Assembly (NCBI GenBank): GCA_004431415.1
Contig: QPMI01000412.1
Location: forward strand, 62,001 to 126,000
Reading direction: 5' to 3'
From: Cyanophora paradoxa
Lineage: Eukaryota; Glaucocystophyceae; Cyanophorales; Cyanophoraceae
DNA length: 64,000 nt
Made by a program: the position numbers and the translations under genes. Positions 34,434 through 45,932 of this stretch are shown one piece after another (position 1 is the first letter of the stretch; each line of letters opens with the position of its first letter). A model generated the notes under the pieces. The model was not told where the DNA came from and did not search any database. It worked only from the letters and a program-made list of their open reading frames with translations.

Positions 34434-37204
34434 CCCGCGTCCGCGGTGTCCTCGAGCGGTGCGCCGCGCCGCCCGCCCGCCCGCCCGCCCGCCGGCCCAC
34501 GGCGCCGGCAGCTACTTCTGCTGGAGCGTGCACATGGAGGCGATCCTGCGCGACGTCGCCAGCGCGATGCCCTACGCCTCCCGCCAGCCGCCCCCCGCCG
34601 AGCCCCTCGCCTCCCCCTCCCGCGTGCGCCCCCGCCGTTCCCCGCCCCCCCCGCCCCCGCAGCGCCGACCGCGCCTCACATACGCCGGCCGGCCCGGCCC
34701 CCGCAGGTGTACATCGTGGGGGTCAGCACGGGCCAGACGCCGATCGCGTGCCGGCCGGTGGAGCGGGGGACGCCGCAGAAACGGCAGGAGCAGGCGTGCG
34801 AGCCGGCGGAGCTGCCGGAGGGCCTGCGCGCGAGCGGCAAGGAGGAGCTCCTCGTCTCGATCTCGGGGCAGCTCTGGGAGCTGATCGGGCGGGAGGGGGC
34901 CCTCCTCGACGCCTTCTGCGACCTCGCGCGGGAGCGCACGGAGCTGCGCGCCGCCATCGCGCGCCTGCAGGCCGAGCACGGCACGATCATGGCCCTCGTC
35001 GAGACGCTGCGGCGGGACTGCGAGGGCCTCGCCTCTCAGGCGCGGCGCATGCGGGAGGAGCGGGACGCGGCGCAGGACGAGCGGGCGCTGCTCGTCGCCG
35101 CGAACACGGACCTGCGCAAGGCCGCCGCCGCGCTGGAGAGCCGCAGCGCCTCGCTCGAGGCGCGCCTGATGGAGGGCGAGGCGGCCTCCCGCGGCGGGGC
35201 CGAGGCGGCGGCGCCGGGCGCCGCCGCCGCCGAAGCGGAGGCCCTCGAGCGCGCCCGCCGCCGCGCGGAGGAGGAGCGCACTGAGGCCCTGCAGAGGCGC
35301 GCCGCCCGCCCCGCCCCGCCCCGCGCGACGGCGGCGGCCTGACGCCGGGGCGCGGCGCGGCAGGCTGGAGCGGGCGCGGCGGGAGAGCGAGGAGCGCTCG
35401 CTGGAGATCCGGCGCCTGCGGGAGGAGCGCGAGACGGCGGGGCGGCGGGCGCAGGCGGCGGTGGAGGCGCGGCGGAGCCTGGCGGAGAAGCTCGACGCGG
35501 CGCAGCGGCAGGCGGACCAGCGGGCCGGCGGGCGGAGGAGCTGGAGGCGCGGCTGCGGCGGGCGGAGGAGGACCGGAGGGCGCTGGAGGCGGCGCTGGAG
35601 GAGCAGGCGGGGGAGCGGGAGCGGGCGCTGCGGGAGAAAGAGCGGGCGGAGGCGGCGCTGCGGCACCTGCGCGGCATCGCCACCAGCGCCTACAACGCCT
35701 CCCCCGACGTCTCCCCGCCCCGCTCCGTCTCCCCGCGCAAGCCCACCCACCGGGAGCGGGAGCGGGAGCTCCCGCCGGCCTGGGGGCCCTCCCTACCCCT
35801 CGACTGGTCCGAGCGCATCGCCAACACGAGCCCCAGCCGGCGCGCCCCGCCCCCTGCCCGCCGCGCTCCGCCCGCTGACGCGGCGCGCAGCGTCCGCTTC
35901 GCGTCGTCTTTGGCTGCCCCGCCGCAGGCCCCGGCGCCGCCTCCGCCGCCGCCGCCGCCGGCGCCGGCCCCGGCCCGGTCCCCGCAAGCAGCGCGTCGGC
36001 GGCGGCTGCTGCCCGCGACGCCGTGCTCGCCCTGCGCCGGTGCGCCGCGCCCCGCCGAGTCGCATCGCGGGTGCCGCCTGACGGGCCGCAGGGAGGAGGC
36101 CGCGCGCGCAGCCGAGGCGGCGCGCGCCGCGGAGACGGCCCGCGCGCTCGAGGCGGCGCGGGCGGAGGCGGCGCGCGCCGCGCAGGCGCCGCTGCCCGTG
36201 CCGGCGATCGCGTCGAAGTCGCGCGGGGTCGCCGGCTTCGTGCCCGCCCCGTCAGCGGCGGCCGCCACGGTGCGATCTGCCGCCCCTGCAGCCTCTCTCC
36301 CCCGCCGGCGGCGCGAGCGGCGGGGCCCCGCGCAGCTGCGGGGCTCGGGGTCGTACGTGTCGACGCGGATCTCGGCCCCCACGGCGGCGGCGGAGGAGGC
36401 GAAGGCATTCGTCCCATCGCCAACCGCCACGGCTCCTGCGTGCGCATGCGCCCGGGACGGGCCGCGCCCGGCCACCCCCGGCTCCGCGCCGAGCGTCGGG
36501 GCGGGCGCAGTGCTTCAAGACGAGCGGAGGGCGGAGGCGGCGCAGGCGTGCGTGGCGTGCGGGCGGGCGGGCTGCCAGGAGCTGGAGGGGCCCCGCCCCC
36601 GCGCGGCGCCGCCGGCCCGGCGCGAAGGCGGCCAGCGACGACGAGGCCTTCGCCGTGCGCCCCGCCCGCCCGTGCCGCCGGCCCCGCGCGGCCGGCCCGG
36701 CCGACGCCGGCGCGCGGGCGCAGTCGACGCGGCGGGAGGAGCGGACGCGGCGGAAGGTGAGCAACGAGATCGTCGCCGGCGCCGAGTACGCCGCCTACGC
36801 CCGCGAGGTGCGCGGGCGCGCGCGAGCGGGGCCCGTGGCCTGGCCCGCACCTCCTCACCTCACGCCACCCGGGCGGCAGTGGGCGCGCGAGGGGCGGCCT
36901 CGGCGCGGCGCGGGGCGTGGAGGGCGCGATGCTGGTGGAGGTCACGGGCGCGTCGCTCAAGCCGACGTCGACGATCGTCTCCCGAACCGCATCCTCTCCA
37001 ACCGTGCGGCCCGGCGAGGCGGCCCGGCAGAGGCGGGCCCTCGCTGAGCCGAGGGGCGGGGGCAGGGATCGAGGAGGTGAACTCGGCGCTGGCGAAGCTG
37101 GTGGCGAGCCCCACGCGGGCGCCCGTCGCGGGGCGCGCCTCGGCCTCCTCCACCTCCACCATCCCGACGAGATCTGGGGCATCCCCCGCTACCCCGGCCT
37201 CTAG
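34434..37204 (+). pseudogene. 5'-truncated second copy of the coiled-coil gene
   Basis: Matches 28297-31076 but lacks the first exons and the promoter, because the duplication starts inside an exon. Several single-base G/C losses or gains break reading frames relative to copy 1: ATTCGTCCCATCG here versus ATTCGTCCCCATCG, and GTGCGCGGGCGCG here versus GTGCGCGGGGCGCG. It is either an assembly artefact or a non-functional duplicate. Stop TAG at 37202-37204. Confidence 0.75.
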
Positions 37205-37439
37205 CCTCCCCTCCTTTCCCTGCCCTGGGGCTCGTCGCCCTTCATGGCCAGTGGATAGCTTGAAGCGGGCGCCGCGGTTACACAGTCGGCGCCCCATAAA
37301 GTACACAGCGCGTTTCCGCGCTATCGCAGTGGCATGCTCTCCCCTGCACCCCGTAATGTAAAGCAACGGAGAGCGGTTTGGTTCAGAACAGAAAGGGGCG
37401 CTGCCCGGCGAGGCGCACGGTGCGCGTGCGGGGCGGGGG

Positions 37440-40425
37440 CTAGCGCTTGGAGGAGGGGCGCGGGATGCGGCTCCCCGGCGTCGCGGCGGGCCCCGCCTTG
37501 GCGGCCCCAGACGGCGTCGCTGGCGTTCCGGGGGCGGCGGCGGCGGGCCGCGCGGCGGCGGGCGTGCTGGGGTCGCCGGCACGGAGGCGGCGGCGGAGGG
37601 GCGGGCGGGGTCGAGGGCGCCGGCGGGGCGGCGCCTGCGGGTCGAGTCGCTTCCTTCTTCGCAGGCGTCGCTGCCGGCGTCCGCCCCGCCAGTGGCGCGC
37701 GGGCGAGGCCGCCACCGCGGGGCCTTGCGCGTGGCCGCGGGCTCCCCGCCGGCGGGGCCAGAGCGGGCCGCGCGGCGGCCGGGGCGGGCCGCGCGGGGAG
37801 TAGGTGGGGATGCGGGAGCCGGGGAGGCCGGCTTGCCCGCGGGGACATCGGGAGAGGGAGGAGGGGAGGAGGGCCCCGAGGGACGGCGATGCGCCGCCCC
37901 GCGCGGGCGACGGTGGCGGCGGCCCCGGCGCCGACGGCGGCGAAGGCCGTCGCTGCGGCCTCGCCGATGGGCACGGGGGCCCAGCCGTCGGCGTACATCG
38001 GCGTGCACGCCCCCGAGCCGCCGGCAGAGCTTAGCTCCAGCGACCGCCGCATGTCTGCCGGCGGCTCAGGGGGCGGCGGGCGGGGAGCGGCGGGGCCGGC
38101 CGGCGCACCGAGCAGGGGCGTGTTGCTGCAGACAGAGGCAGTGGCCACCGAGGCCGGGCCGCTCGGGTAGTAGCCCATCCCCCTGGCGGCGGGTGAGGGG
38201 CGCCTGGCGGGGCGGGGCGGGGCGGGGCAGGGCGGACGCGGAGGCGAGCGGGGCCATGTCGGCCTCGGTGAGGGGCGCGCTGAGGTCGTCCTCGTCATCG
38301 GTGTGCGTCGGGGGCGGCCCCTCGTCGTCGTCGTCGCGGGCCTGCAGCAGGGCGCCCTGCAGCTCCGTCGAGCCGCACGACTCGCGGATGAAGCGCTCGT
38401 CGTCCGCCGTCAGGCCCCCGCTCAGGTCGTCCTCCAGCCCCGCCTCCGCCGGCGGCGGCGGCGACTCCGACCGCAGCAGCGGCGGCGGCCCGTCGCTCGG
38501 GCGCCACACGCCGGGCTCCTCCACCCCGAAGAGCTGCGAGGGGCTCAGGCGGGCCTTCAAAACGGGGCGGGGGCGGGCGCACGTCCTCTGGGGGCGGCGA
38601 GAGGGTGGTGCGGACGATGGTGCGGCCGCTGGCGGCGAAGGGGTCGCCGCTGGAGAGCATGCGGCGCTCGTCCTCGGTGAGGCCCGACCCGAGCAGCTCG
38701 TCGACGGAGCCAAGGGAGCGCCCCGAAGCCGACGCCACCGTCGGCATCAGCAGCGCCGGCCCTCGCTCGCCGTCCGCCCCAGCAGCGGCCCGGCGAGTCC
38801 GCCCCGGCCTTCGCAGGCGTCGCCTCCTCCTTGGCGCGGGGCGAGCGGGGGCGGGGAGCTGGGCGGCGGCGGTGTGGGCGAGCGCCGCGCGGGCGAGTCG
38901 CCGCGCGGGGAGGTCCTCGGGATGCGGCCCCGGGGAGACGCGGCCGGCCTGCGGGCCCGCGCGGGGCGACGCGCCCGGAGACGTCTTCTTCCGCCCGCCT
39001 CCTCCTCCGCCGCCGCCGCCGCCGCCGCCGCGAGGGCGGGGCCCAGCGGCGGGACCGGCGGGCGCGGGGGCAGGCCCGGGGCGAGACCATCGCATCGGGG
39101 CCGGCGGGCTCCGCGGCGGCACGCTCGGGCTCCGCATCCACGCGCTGCTTCTGAGGCGGGGGCTCCCGCGTCGGCGGGACTTCCTCGGCGGCGGCCTCGT
39201 CGCTCTCCCGCTGCCGCCGCTTCGCCGGCGATGCTGCAGCCGCCGAGGCGGCCGCCGGAGAGCGCTCGGCGCTCGGGTCCCGCCTCGCCGCCGGCTTGAC
39301 GGGCGACGGCTCGCGCTTCGGGACGGGGGGCTTGGCAGGAGTGCTCTCAACGGCCGGCTTGGCGGGAGAGCGCTCGGCGCTCGGGTCCCGCCTCGCCGCC
39401 GGCTTGGCGGGCGACGGCTCGCGCTTCGGGACGGGGGGCTTGGCAGGAGAGCTCTCAACGGCCGGCTTGGCGGGAGAGCGCTCGGCGCTCGGATCCCGCC
39501 TCGCCGCCGGCTTGACGGGCGAAGGCTCGCGCTTGGGACCGGGGCTTGGCAGGAGAGCTCTCGACGGCGGGCTTGGCGGGAGAGCGCTCGGCGCTCGGGT
39601 CCCGCCTCGCCGCCGGCTTGACGGGCGACGGCTCGCGCTTGGCGGCTGCAGGTTTGACCGGGAGCTCTCGACGGCGGCTTGGCGGAGAGCGCTCAGTGCT
39701 CGGATCGCGCTTGCCGGCGGACGGCGCGGCCGCGGGGAGCGTTCGGCCGACGGATCACGCTTCGACGCCTGCTTGGCGGGCGAGGCAACCTTCTTCTGCT
39801 TGTCGGGCGTCGCGGGCGGCTGCGGGGCAGGCTCGCTGTACGGCTCGAAGCTGTGCCCGGCGGCCTTGGCGGCGCCGGCGCTCTTCTTCTCCGCCTTCTT
39901 CTCCTTCTCCTTCTCCTTGGCGCCGGCCTTCTTCGCGGTCTCCTTCTTCTTTTCTGCGGGGGCGGCCCCGGGGGTGGCGTCCTCCTGGGCGGTGTCCTGG
40001 TGGCGGCCGTGCTTGGCCGGAAGCTCGGCGGACGAGCCGATGGAGGTGCTGGACGCCAGCGCTGGCGGCGACAAGCTGCGCTTCCGCTGGAGCAGCGGCT
40101 TGTCCTCCGCCTCCGAGCCCGCGTTCTCCTGCGCCTTCGAGCGTCGCGCCGCCGCCCGCTTCTTCGCCGAGTCGACGGCGGCCGGAACCACGCAGGCCGC
40201 CTCCAAGAACTCCAGAGAAGTTACGGGCGGGATGCACCGCGCGGCGTCGTCAACTGCGGAGGCCGCCGCGGGGCTCTGCTCCTGCCGCCAAGAGGGCGGT
40301 CCCGCCGGCAGTGTGGGTGACTCGGCAACTGCCGATCGAATGGCGTCAAGAAAAGAGCGAATACACACTTTCTGCACGAAGCCTCGCACCTGGAAAGAAG
40401 ACCGAGCTGGAGACGAGCTCGCCAT
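37440..40425 (-). CDS. Ser/Pro/Lys-rich repeat protein (copy 2, frame-disrupted)
   Basis: Second copy of 31314-34318. The start at 40425 and the upstream sequence are intact, and the true upstream flank (to 40538) exists only here. Single-base losses in the repeat array (around 39540-39740) and downstream shift the frame. In copy 1 the same array is open throughout. If the duplication is an assembly artefact, the true gene is copy 1 coding sequence with the copy 2 upstream flank. Confidence 0.6.
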
Positions 40426-40538
40426 CTTTCTCCGGCTCTGTGCCGACCGACAGCCCTGCACGCCCGCTGCTGCTTCGCTCCGCAGTGGACAGCGGCGGGG
40501 CGCTGCTGGCGAACGTGTCCGCAGAGCCCGCAGCCGCG
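40426..40538. promoter_or_regulatory. Short divergent promoter
   Basis: Only 113 bp separate the outward-facing start codons at 40425 (-) and 40539 (+), so the two genes probably share a bidirectional promoter. No box motif is obvious. Confidence 0.4.
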
Positions 40539-41862
40539 ATGGACGAAGCGCCAGCGAGCATTGTGACGGCCGGCGCCGCTGCCGGCACGAGCACGGTCTC
40601 GGCGTCCAGCTCAAGGTCAACATCTTCGACCTTAGCGAGTGCCCTAGCCCCGCCGCGCGCGCTGCGAGTGTGAAACGGTCAAGCGCGGCAATGTTTTCAA
40701 ATCAGCTCTGTTCAGGCGCACCCAGCTTCAGCGAACGTTGGGCTGCTTGCGCCACTCAGCGGCCCGAGCGACGTAGGCTGATCGAGAGCCGCTCAGCAAC
40801 GCACGGCGCGCGGCGCGGTGGCAGAGAGGTCAGACCTCGTCGAGGGACCGGACTGATTCGGCATCATCTTCCGAACGGAACAAGGAACAGCATAGGCAGT
40901 CCGAGCTCCCGCCGCGGTTCGCCCCCTCCACGAGCTTCGACAGCACGGTGCCCATGTCGAGCTGGCAGGCTCCGAGAGGCCGGCAAGAATCCGCGCCCGC
41001 TTAAAGAGGCCGGCGCAGAGCCATGCCACGGCGGGGCCTCATACTGGCCCTCTGGTCGCTCCGGACCTGCCGACAATTCGCCAGCGTACCCCCTCTCGGC
41101 CGGTCAAGTCCGGGTCAACGTTAACGGCGGTCATGTTTCTCTCCGCGCTTCTGCCGCGTCTCCTTTGCCTTCTCTGCCTCCTCTGCCTCGTGTCCGGCAG
41201 CGCGTTGGCAACCTCGCGCTGGTGAATTCGCGCTTAATCCCTGCGCGACCTTGCCGTCGGCTCATGAAATCGTTGGACGTCTTGCGCAGGTACGCGGATG
41301 CTGGCTGCACGCTCGAGAAACAGGTTCGAGCGCTTCCGCCGCCTCACGTTTAGCGCGCGCATTTCTCTCGGGCGGTCGCCGCGCGCGCAGTTCACGCTAA
41401 ACGCGACTCTTGACTGGCAGTTCATATTCCTCGCCGTACGCGCTGCCACCGTGCCGACCCGTTCTCGCGCAGAGCCCACCCGCGATTCAGCTGCAGTTCC
41501 TGCACGAGGCGTGCTACAACGTCTCATCGCTGCCTGGCGAGACGGTGCTTGATGAGAAGATGTCGGCATCGCATCGGCCGCTGCACAACAACCCGTATCG
41601 CCCCCGGGAGTCCGCCGTCCTCGGCCGCATCCCGCTGGGCACTCGCGGCGTCCAGTTGCGCTGCGCAGGCGAAGTTTTTCTGCGGGTGCTTCGGCAGCTG
41701 TCTGATTCTTTTGGATGGCATCCATATGTTGTCTTGAGTACGCGCTGGCTGATGTCGAGGTATTGCGGGCGCAGGAGTTTTTCGCCGACGAGTCCTGTTC
41801 ACCCAGCCGATTTTTGCTGGAGAGCCGGTGCGCTTCGACCCCAATCGATATCGATCACCTGA
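40539..41862 (+). CDS. Unknown protein, multi-exon
   Basis: Starts MDEAPASIVTAGAAAGTST at 40539. The middle exons are less certain (SELPPRFAPSTSFDST near 40900). From 41206 exons join in phase: GNLALVNSRLIPARPCRRLM, SLDVLRRYADAGCTLEKQ, FTLNATLDWQFIFLAS and PPAIQLQFLHEACYNVSSLP. A continuous segment then gives ASHRPLHNNPYRPRES and GRIPLGTRGVQLRC. The C-terminus is uncertain: one frame stops at 41862, another (LFTQPIFAGEPVRFDPNRY) continues to about 41990. Base composition is less GC-biased than upstream genes. Family not recognised. Confidence 0.5.
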
Positions 41863-42173
41863 AGCTGTCGTTCGGCCTACACGTGCACTGAACTCTTGCA
41901 TCAGGACTCCGTCGACCTGTAGGGCCCTCCTAGACAGCGGCGGACGCGCCACTGGGTTCTCGAGGTTATGCTGCACGAACGATGTCTTTTGAGTTCTACA
42001 TCTACTACACTAGTGACAGAACAGCCTGGCAGCTTTCATCGTAAACAAGCTGGACTTCCAGTCTGATATAAGACCTGAGCTAAACGAAAGTGGAAAGCGA
42101 GGACAAAGTCCTGAAGGGGGCGGGCCCCTGCTAAGCACTCAAATCCAGAAACGTCCAATACTTATCGCGCCTG
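41863..42173. other. Convergent spacer
   Basis: The 3' ends of the unknown (+) gene and the bHLH (-) gene meet here. Moderate AT content; no extra gene seen, apart from possible extra 3' coding sequence of the left gene. Confidence 0.4.
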
Positions 42174-43314
42174 CTAAGCGACCGGCGCGTGCAGAACGGG
42201 CTCTTCCACGGCGACGCCCGGCAGGAGGGTGGCCTGCAGCGGGGCGAGACCGAAGCTGACGGGCGGGACGAACGGGGCGCCCTTGGGGAAGGGGAGGGAG
42301 GTGGGGAGGGGCTCGGCGGCGGCGGCGGCGACGTCGCAGGGGACTTGGCCGTTGGGGAGGACGCGGCGCAGCAGCGACACGAGGGCGGCGTTCTCCGCCC
42401 GCACCTGCGGCCCGGCGCGCTCAGCGGGCGGAGGCGGTGGCCAGCGGCGCAGAGGCCGGCGCGAACCTTGTCGGCGTCGGCCTTGAGATCGGCGTTGTGC
42501 TTGCGCAGCGCGGCGATGGTGCTCATGCTGTGCTCGAGCACCGACAGCTTGTCGACACGCACGCCCAGCATCGCGCCCAGCTGGTTGAACCGCTCGTTCC
42601 TACCCGCCCCGCATTAGCCGCCCGCCAACGCGCGCGGGCGCCCGCGATGCTCACAGATCGTTGCGGCGGAGCTTCTCGCGGTGCGCCTTGTTCTCTCTCC
42701 TGCCGGAGTCCGTGGGAGTCCGCATCGCAGCCGGAGCCGCGGTGGCCAGGCTCGGCATGGGCGGAAGCAGAGGGGGGAGCTGGATAGGGGAAAGCTGATT
42801 CATCGCGGGCTGATGTGCAGCGGCGGGGAGGATAGGCTGGAGGCGGAGCGCCCTGCGCCAGCAAAGGCGTCAGCGAAGCAGTGTTCAACTTGAAACCAAC
42901 GCCGAGGCGCACGAGAGGGGCGCAGCCGCTTCGCTTGGGACGCTTTCAACCGAAGCTTCGCCGGGAGAACGCTGGTCTGCGGAGTGGCTGCAAGCCAGGA
43001 TGGAATTCGTCAAGATTCGGTCAGATCCGAAATGCGGTCGGGCGTGGACGGACTCGGGCGACCGGATGGGCTCGTTGAAGATGTTCCAGTCGAGCGGGGC
43101 AATCGGCGAGAGAGGCAGACCGACCTCCAGCTGGATGTCGTCGAACGCCCCAACACACGGGGCAGCCTCCGCACGCACGGCCTCGAACGCCGGCGCGGGC
43201 TCCTGCACGAACGCATATCTTCATGGTCCGGCGAGCTGCGATCAAGACAGTAGCGCTCACCAGGCTTTGACCGAGGAGGACCTCGTGAAGGTCATCCATG
43301 GTCGGCTCCATCAC
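42174..43314 (-). CDS. bHLH transcription factor
   Basis: The start at 43314 gives MEPTMDDLHEVLLGQSL. A GTGAGC...GTGCAG intron joins it to EPAPAFEAVRAEAAP, then DWNIFNEPIRSPES. A further GTGCGC intron leads to a Pro-rich stretch (MNQLSPIQLPPLLPPMP). The DNA-binding domain is split by an intron between KAHREKLRRNDL and NERFNQLGAMLG, and the second helix is KLSVLEHSMSTIAALRKHN. The basic region has the Glu and Arg-Arg (E-K-L-R-R) expected for E-box binding, in the KAxREKLRR style of plant subgroup IVc bHLH proteins. A following leucine-containing helix (NADLKADADK, then RAENAALVSLLRR) may extend dimerisation. Stop TAG at 42174-42176. Nuclear regulator; targets unknown. Confidence 0.75.
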
Positions 43315-43994
43315 CGCTGCAGGGGCCGCCGGTCAAGGGCCTGTAAATGCGATGAAAGACACACGGGGTGGAAGATTGGGCGGGGCGAGAGGAGCTGGCG
43401 ACGCCTGTCCTAGCTTGCCGCCCCGCGGCTGATCACCGTGCGCGCGGGTCTGCACGCCCCGAGAACCTCCACGAGCTACTGGTGCGGGGAGAGGACGAAC
43501 CACTGCGCCGCCCCGGCGTTCGCTGCTTCGCTGATTGGCGTCCCGGGTACGCGAACGAAACGATCTCTTGGGGGAGGGGGGGAAGATCGGGAGGGACGTC
43601 GACGTCGGAGCGAGCTCGAGGCGCCTAGGCCTGCGAGGGCGCCTCGGAGGGAGCGTATACGCCGCATCGACCGAGTGACGTCGACATCGAATTCCGAAGT
43701 TCGACCCGCGGCCGGAGCGGCGCCTGCATGTACATGTGTAAAAACTGTTGCAATGCGTGTAGCTATAGCTGCAGCTCCGGATCCGCGGCGCAGCGCAGGT
43801 ATACGTGTGCTCTTCACACCGCATCAACTAGCTATAAATTATTTACTCCGATCCGCCGCGGAGCCACACCGCCAAAGACTCTGTCGCCCTTGCCCGAGCG
43901 GCGCCAGGTGCTGGCTCGAGCTCCAAAACAGAAGACACGCAAGGCTCGAATGAAACAAAGGGGCGCAGAATGTACAAACAACAGAGGAATGCAT
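43315..43994. other. Spacer between bHLH and oxidoreductase genes
   Basis: Contains the bHLH promoter and the 3' flank of the next gene. An alternating segment with TGTACATGTGTA and TAGCTATAGCTGCAGCT lies at 43728-43775. No gene seen. Confidence 0.4.
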
Positions 43995-45545
43995 CTAGTG
44001 GGAGTTCGGGGTGATCTCCGAGATCTTCACCCACCTGTGCTCGGCGGCGGACCTGACGCGCGGAGGAGCAATTAGGGAGCGGCTCGGCAAGAGAGGGATC
44101 TAGAGCAGCGCACTTGGCGGCGGCCATAGCCATGACGAGGGCCTTGCGGCCGTCGTCGCCAGAGCACTCGACGGGGGCGTCCTTCACGAGGCTGTTGAGG
44201 AACGAAATCGTCTCGTTCTTGTACGCCTCCGTGTACCTTCGCGCGGCACCGTCAGCCGCGGCCTGGCGCGCGGCGGGCTGTGTGCGGCCCGTACCGATCC
44301 ATGAAGAAGTTCAGGGGCAGGTCGCGCTTGAGCTTGTCCGCGCCCCAGTGGTGCACGTTGCTGGCGAAGTTGTTGTCCGACATGAGGGCGCCCGCAGTGC
44401 CGAACACCTCCGCGCGCTGGTCGTAGCCGTAGACCGCCTTGCGGCAGTTGTCGACGGTGACGGTCGCGCCGTTCTCGAAGCGGATGGTCGTCAGCGCAGT
44501 GTCGAAGCACAGCGGCGCTGCGGGCGCCGGGTCAGCGGGAGAGAAATGGAAAAGAAAGGAAACGCGGCTAGAGAGCGTATGCGAGAGCGCACCCGCGAGA
44601 TCCTTGATGCGCGGGTCAACCAGGTTGCTAGCGACAGCCATGATCTCAACAGGCTCGCTGCCGGTCAGGAAGCGGGACATATCGAAGTCGTGGATCGCCT
44701 AGCGCAAACAAGCATTAGCTAAGGAACCCAAGTGACGCGCGCGGGGACCAGGAGGGACTCGATTCGCGCGCACCATGTCCTTGAAGATGCCACCCGACTG
44801 CATGGTGTACTCGACCGGCGGCGGGCCCGGGTCGCGCGAGGTAAGACGAACGCTAATGACATTGCCAGCCTCGCCGGCGACGACGCCCTTCTTGATCCTG
44901 CGGTCGACGCAAACTCAATCACGTTATGACCTGCAGCTGACTAGAAACGCGCTGGCGCGGACAGCCGCGTAACCGCCGTTTTCGCGATGTACGTACCGAG
45001 CGAAGTTCGGGTCGAAACGGCGCTGGAACGCGAGGAAGAGCTTAACGCCGCACTGCTTGACGACACCGAGGGCCTCGTCGACACCAGCAAGATCGGTCGC
45101 GATGGGCTTCTCGACGAACTAAAGTGGCACGGGAATGTTAGAATGACCACGAAAACGCGCGAGGACAGCCCGAGCGGCGCGCTTAGCCCGGACCCAAACA
45201 TGTATGCGGCGCGCAGGCTTACCAGGTGCTTGCCCTTCTGGGCAGCCTCCTTGATAATCTGGGCGTGGGTGTCCGAAGGCGAGCAAACCCAGACCGCCTT
45301 GATGGACGGGTCGTTTAGGATCTCCTTGTAATCAGTCGTGTACTTGGGGATGCGGAAGTCCTCTGCAAGCTTCTTGCACGCGGCCTCGATGACATCGCTG
45401 ACGACGGCGAGATCCGCGAACGGCACGGCGGCCAGCGTCTCGGCGTGGACGCGGCCAATGCGGCCAGCGCCAATCAAGCCGACCTTGATGCCTGCCGACG
45501 CTCGTCAACGCGCGCAGACGACGGGCCAGGCATCGGCGCACTCAT
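43995..45545 (-). CDS. Inositol 2-dehydrogenase-type Gfo/Idh/MocA oxidoreductase
   Basis: NAD(P)-dependent sugar or inositol dehydrogenase. From ATG 45545 a GTGCGC intron (45492-45541) gives MSIKVGLIGAGRIGRVHAET with the Rossmann GxGxxG. Then come VWVCSPSDTHAQIIKEAAQ, the catalytic-lysine motif FVEKPIATDLAG, FLAFQRRFDPNFAR, EYTMQSGGIFKDM joined to AIHDFDMSRFLTG (the family Asp/His pair), FDTALTTIRFENGATVTVDN, and RYTEAYKNETISFLNSL. A final intron yields the tail WVKISEITPNSH (stop TAG 43995-43997). All catalytic positions are present. An in-frame 46-residue extension upstream of 45545 is possible. Sequence is closest in pattern to bacterial IolG-like enzymes, yet it has at least six introns; lower GC than neighbours hints at an acquired gene (inference). 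Confidence 0.8.
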
Positions 45546-45932
45546 GGCTGCTTGCGGGGCGGTCTGGGGCTGGGGCTGAACGGAGTTGACAGGCACGCCT
45601 GGGGTACGTTGCTCGCCGGCCCGCTTGGGTTCCTCGCTGGCTGCCCCTTCTAGCTTCCCTCCTGCAGAAGGGGAGCAACCCATCTGGCGCGCGGAAGCCG
45701 CGGCCAGAGCACGCGAAAGCTGACGTGCAATGCGTCGGCCGGAGGGGGGTTGCGCAAAATCCTCACGCCCGTAACGTCACGTGCGTCAACAGCGCGCGCG
45801 AGCGGCTGCGGCTACTGGTAGTAGCTACGGAGCACGATTCTGCTGCATTGCGACATCGCCTGCCGCAGCGTCGGCCGAGGCGCGCTCACAGCGGTTATGC
45901 GAGCGCTAGCGCTACTGGAGCCCGATCGGGGT
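45546..45932. other. Spacer between tandem minus-strand genes
   Basis: 387 bp between the dehydrogenase start and the BRCA1-like stop. It should contain the dehydrogenase promoter. No further gene recognised. Confidence 0.4.

Larger units (their letters stand above)
34434..40498. repeat. 6.1-kb duplicated segment, copy 2
   Basis: Direct tandem copy of 28297-34391. The offset shrinks from 6137 at the start to 6107 near the end, i.e. about 30 net bases lost. Bases equivalent to 31880-32635 show no indel at all. Losses cluster in G/C homopolymers. Confidence 0.9.

Noticed and set aside
37440-40425. A distinct paralogue of the Ser/Pro/Lys repeat protein
   Set aside because: Differences from copy 1 are almost only homopolymer indels, so it is a duplicate or artefact and not a diverged paralogue.
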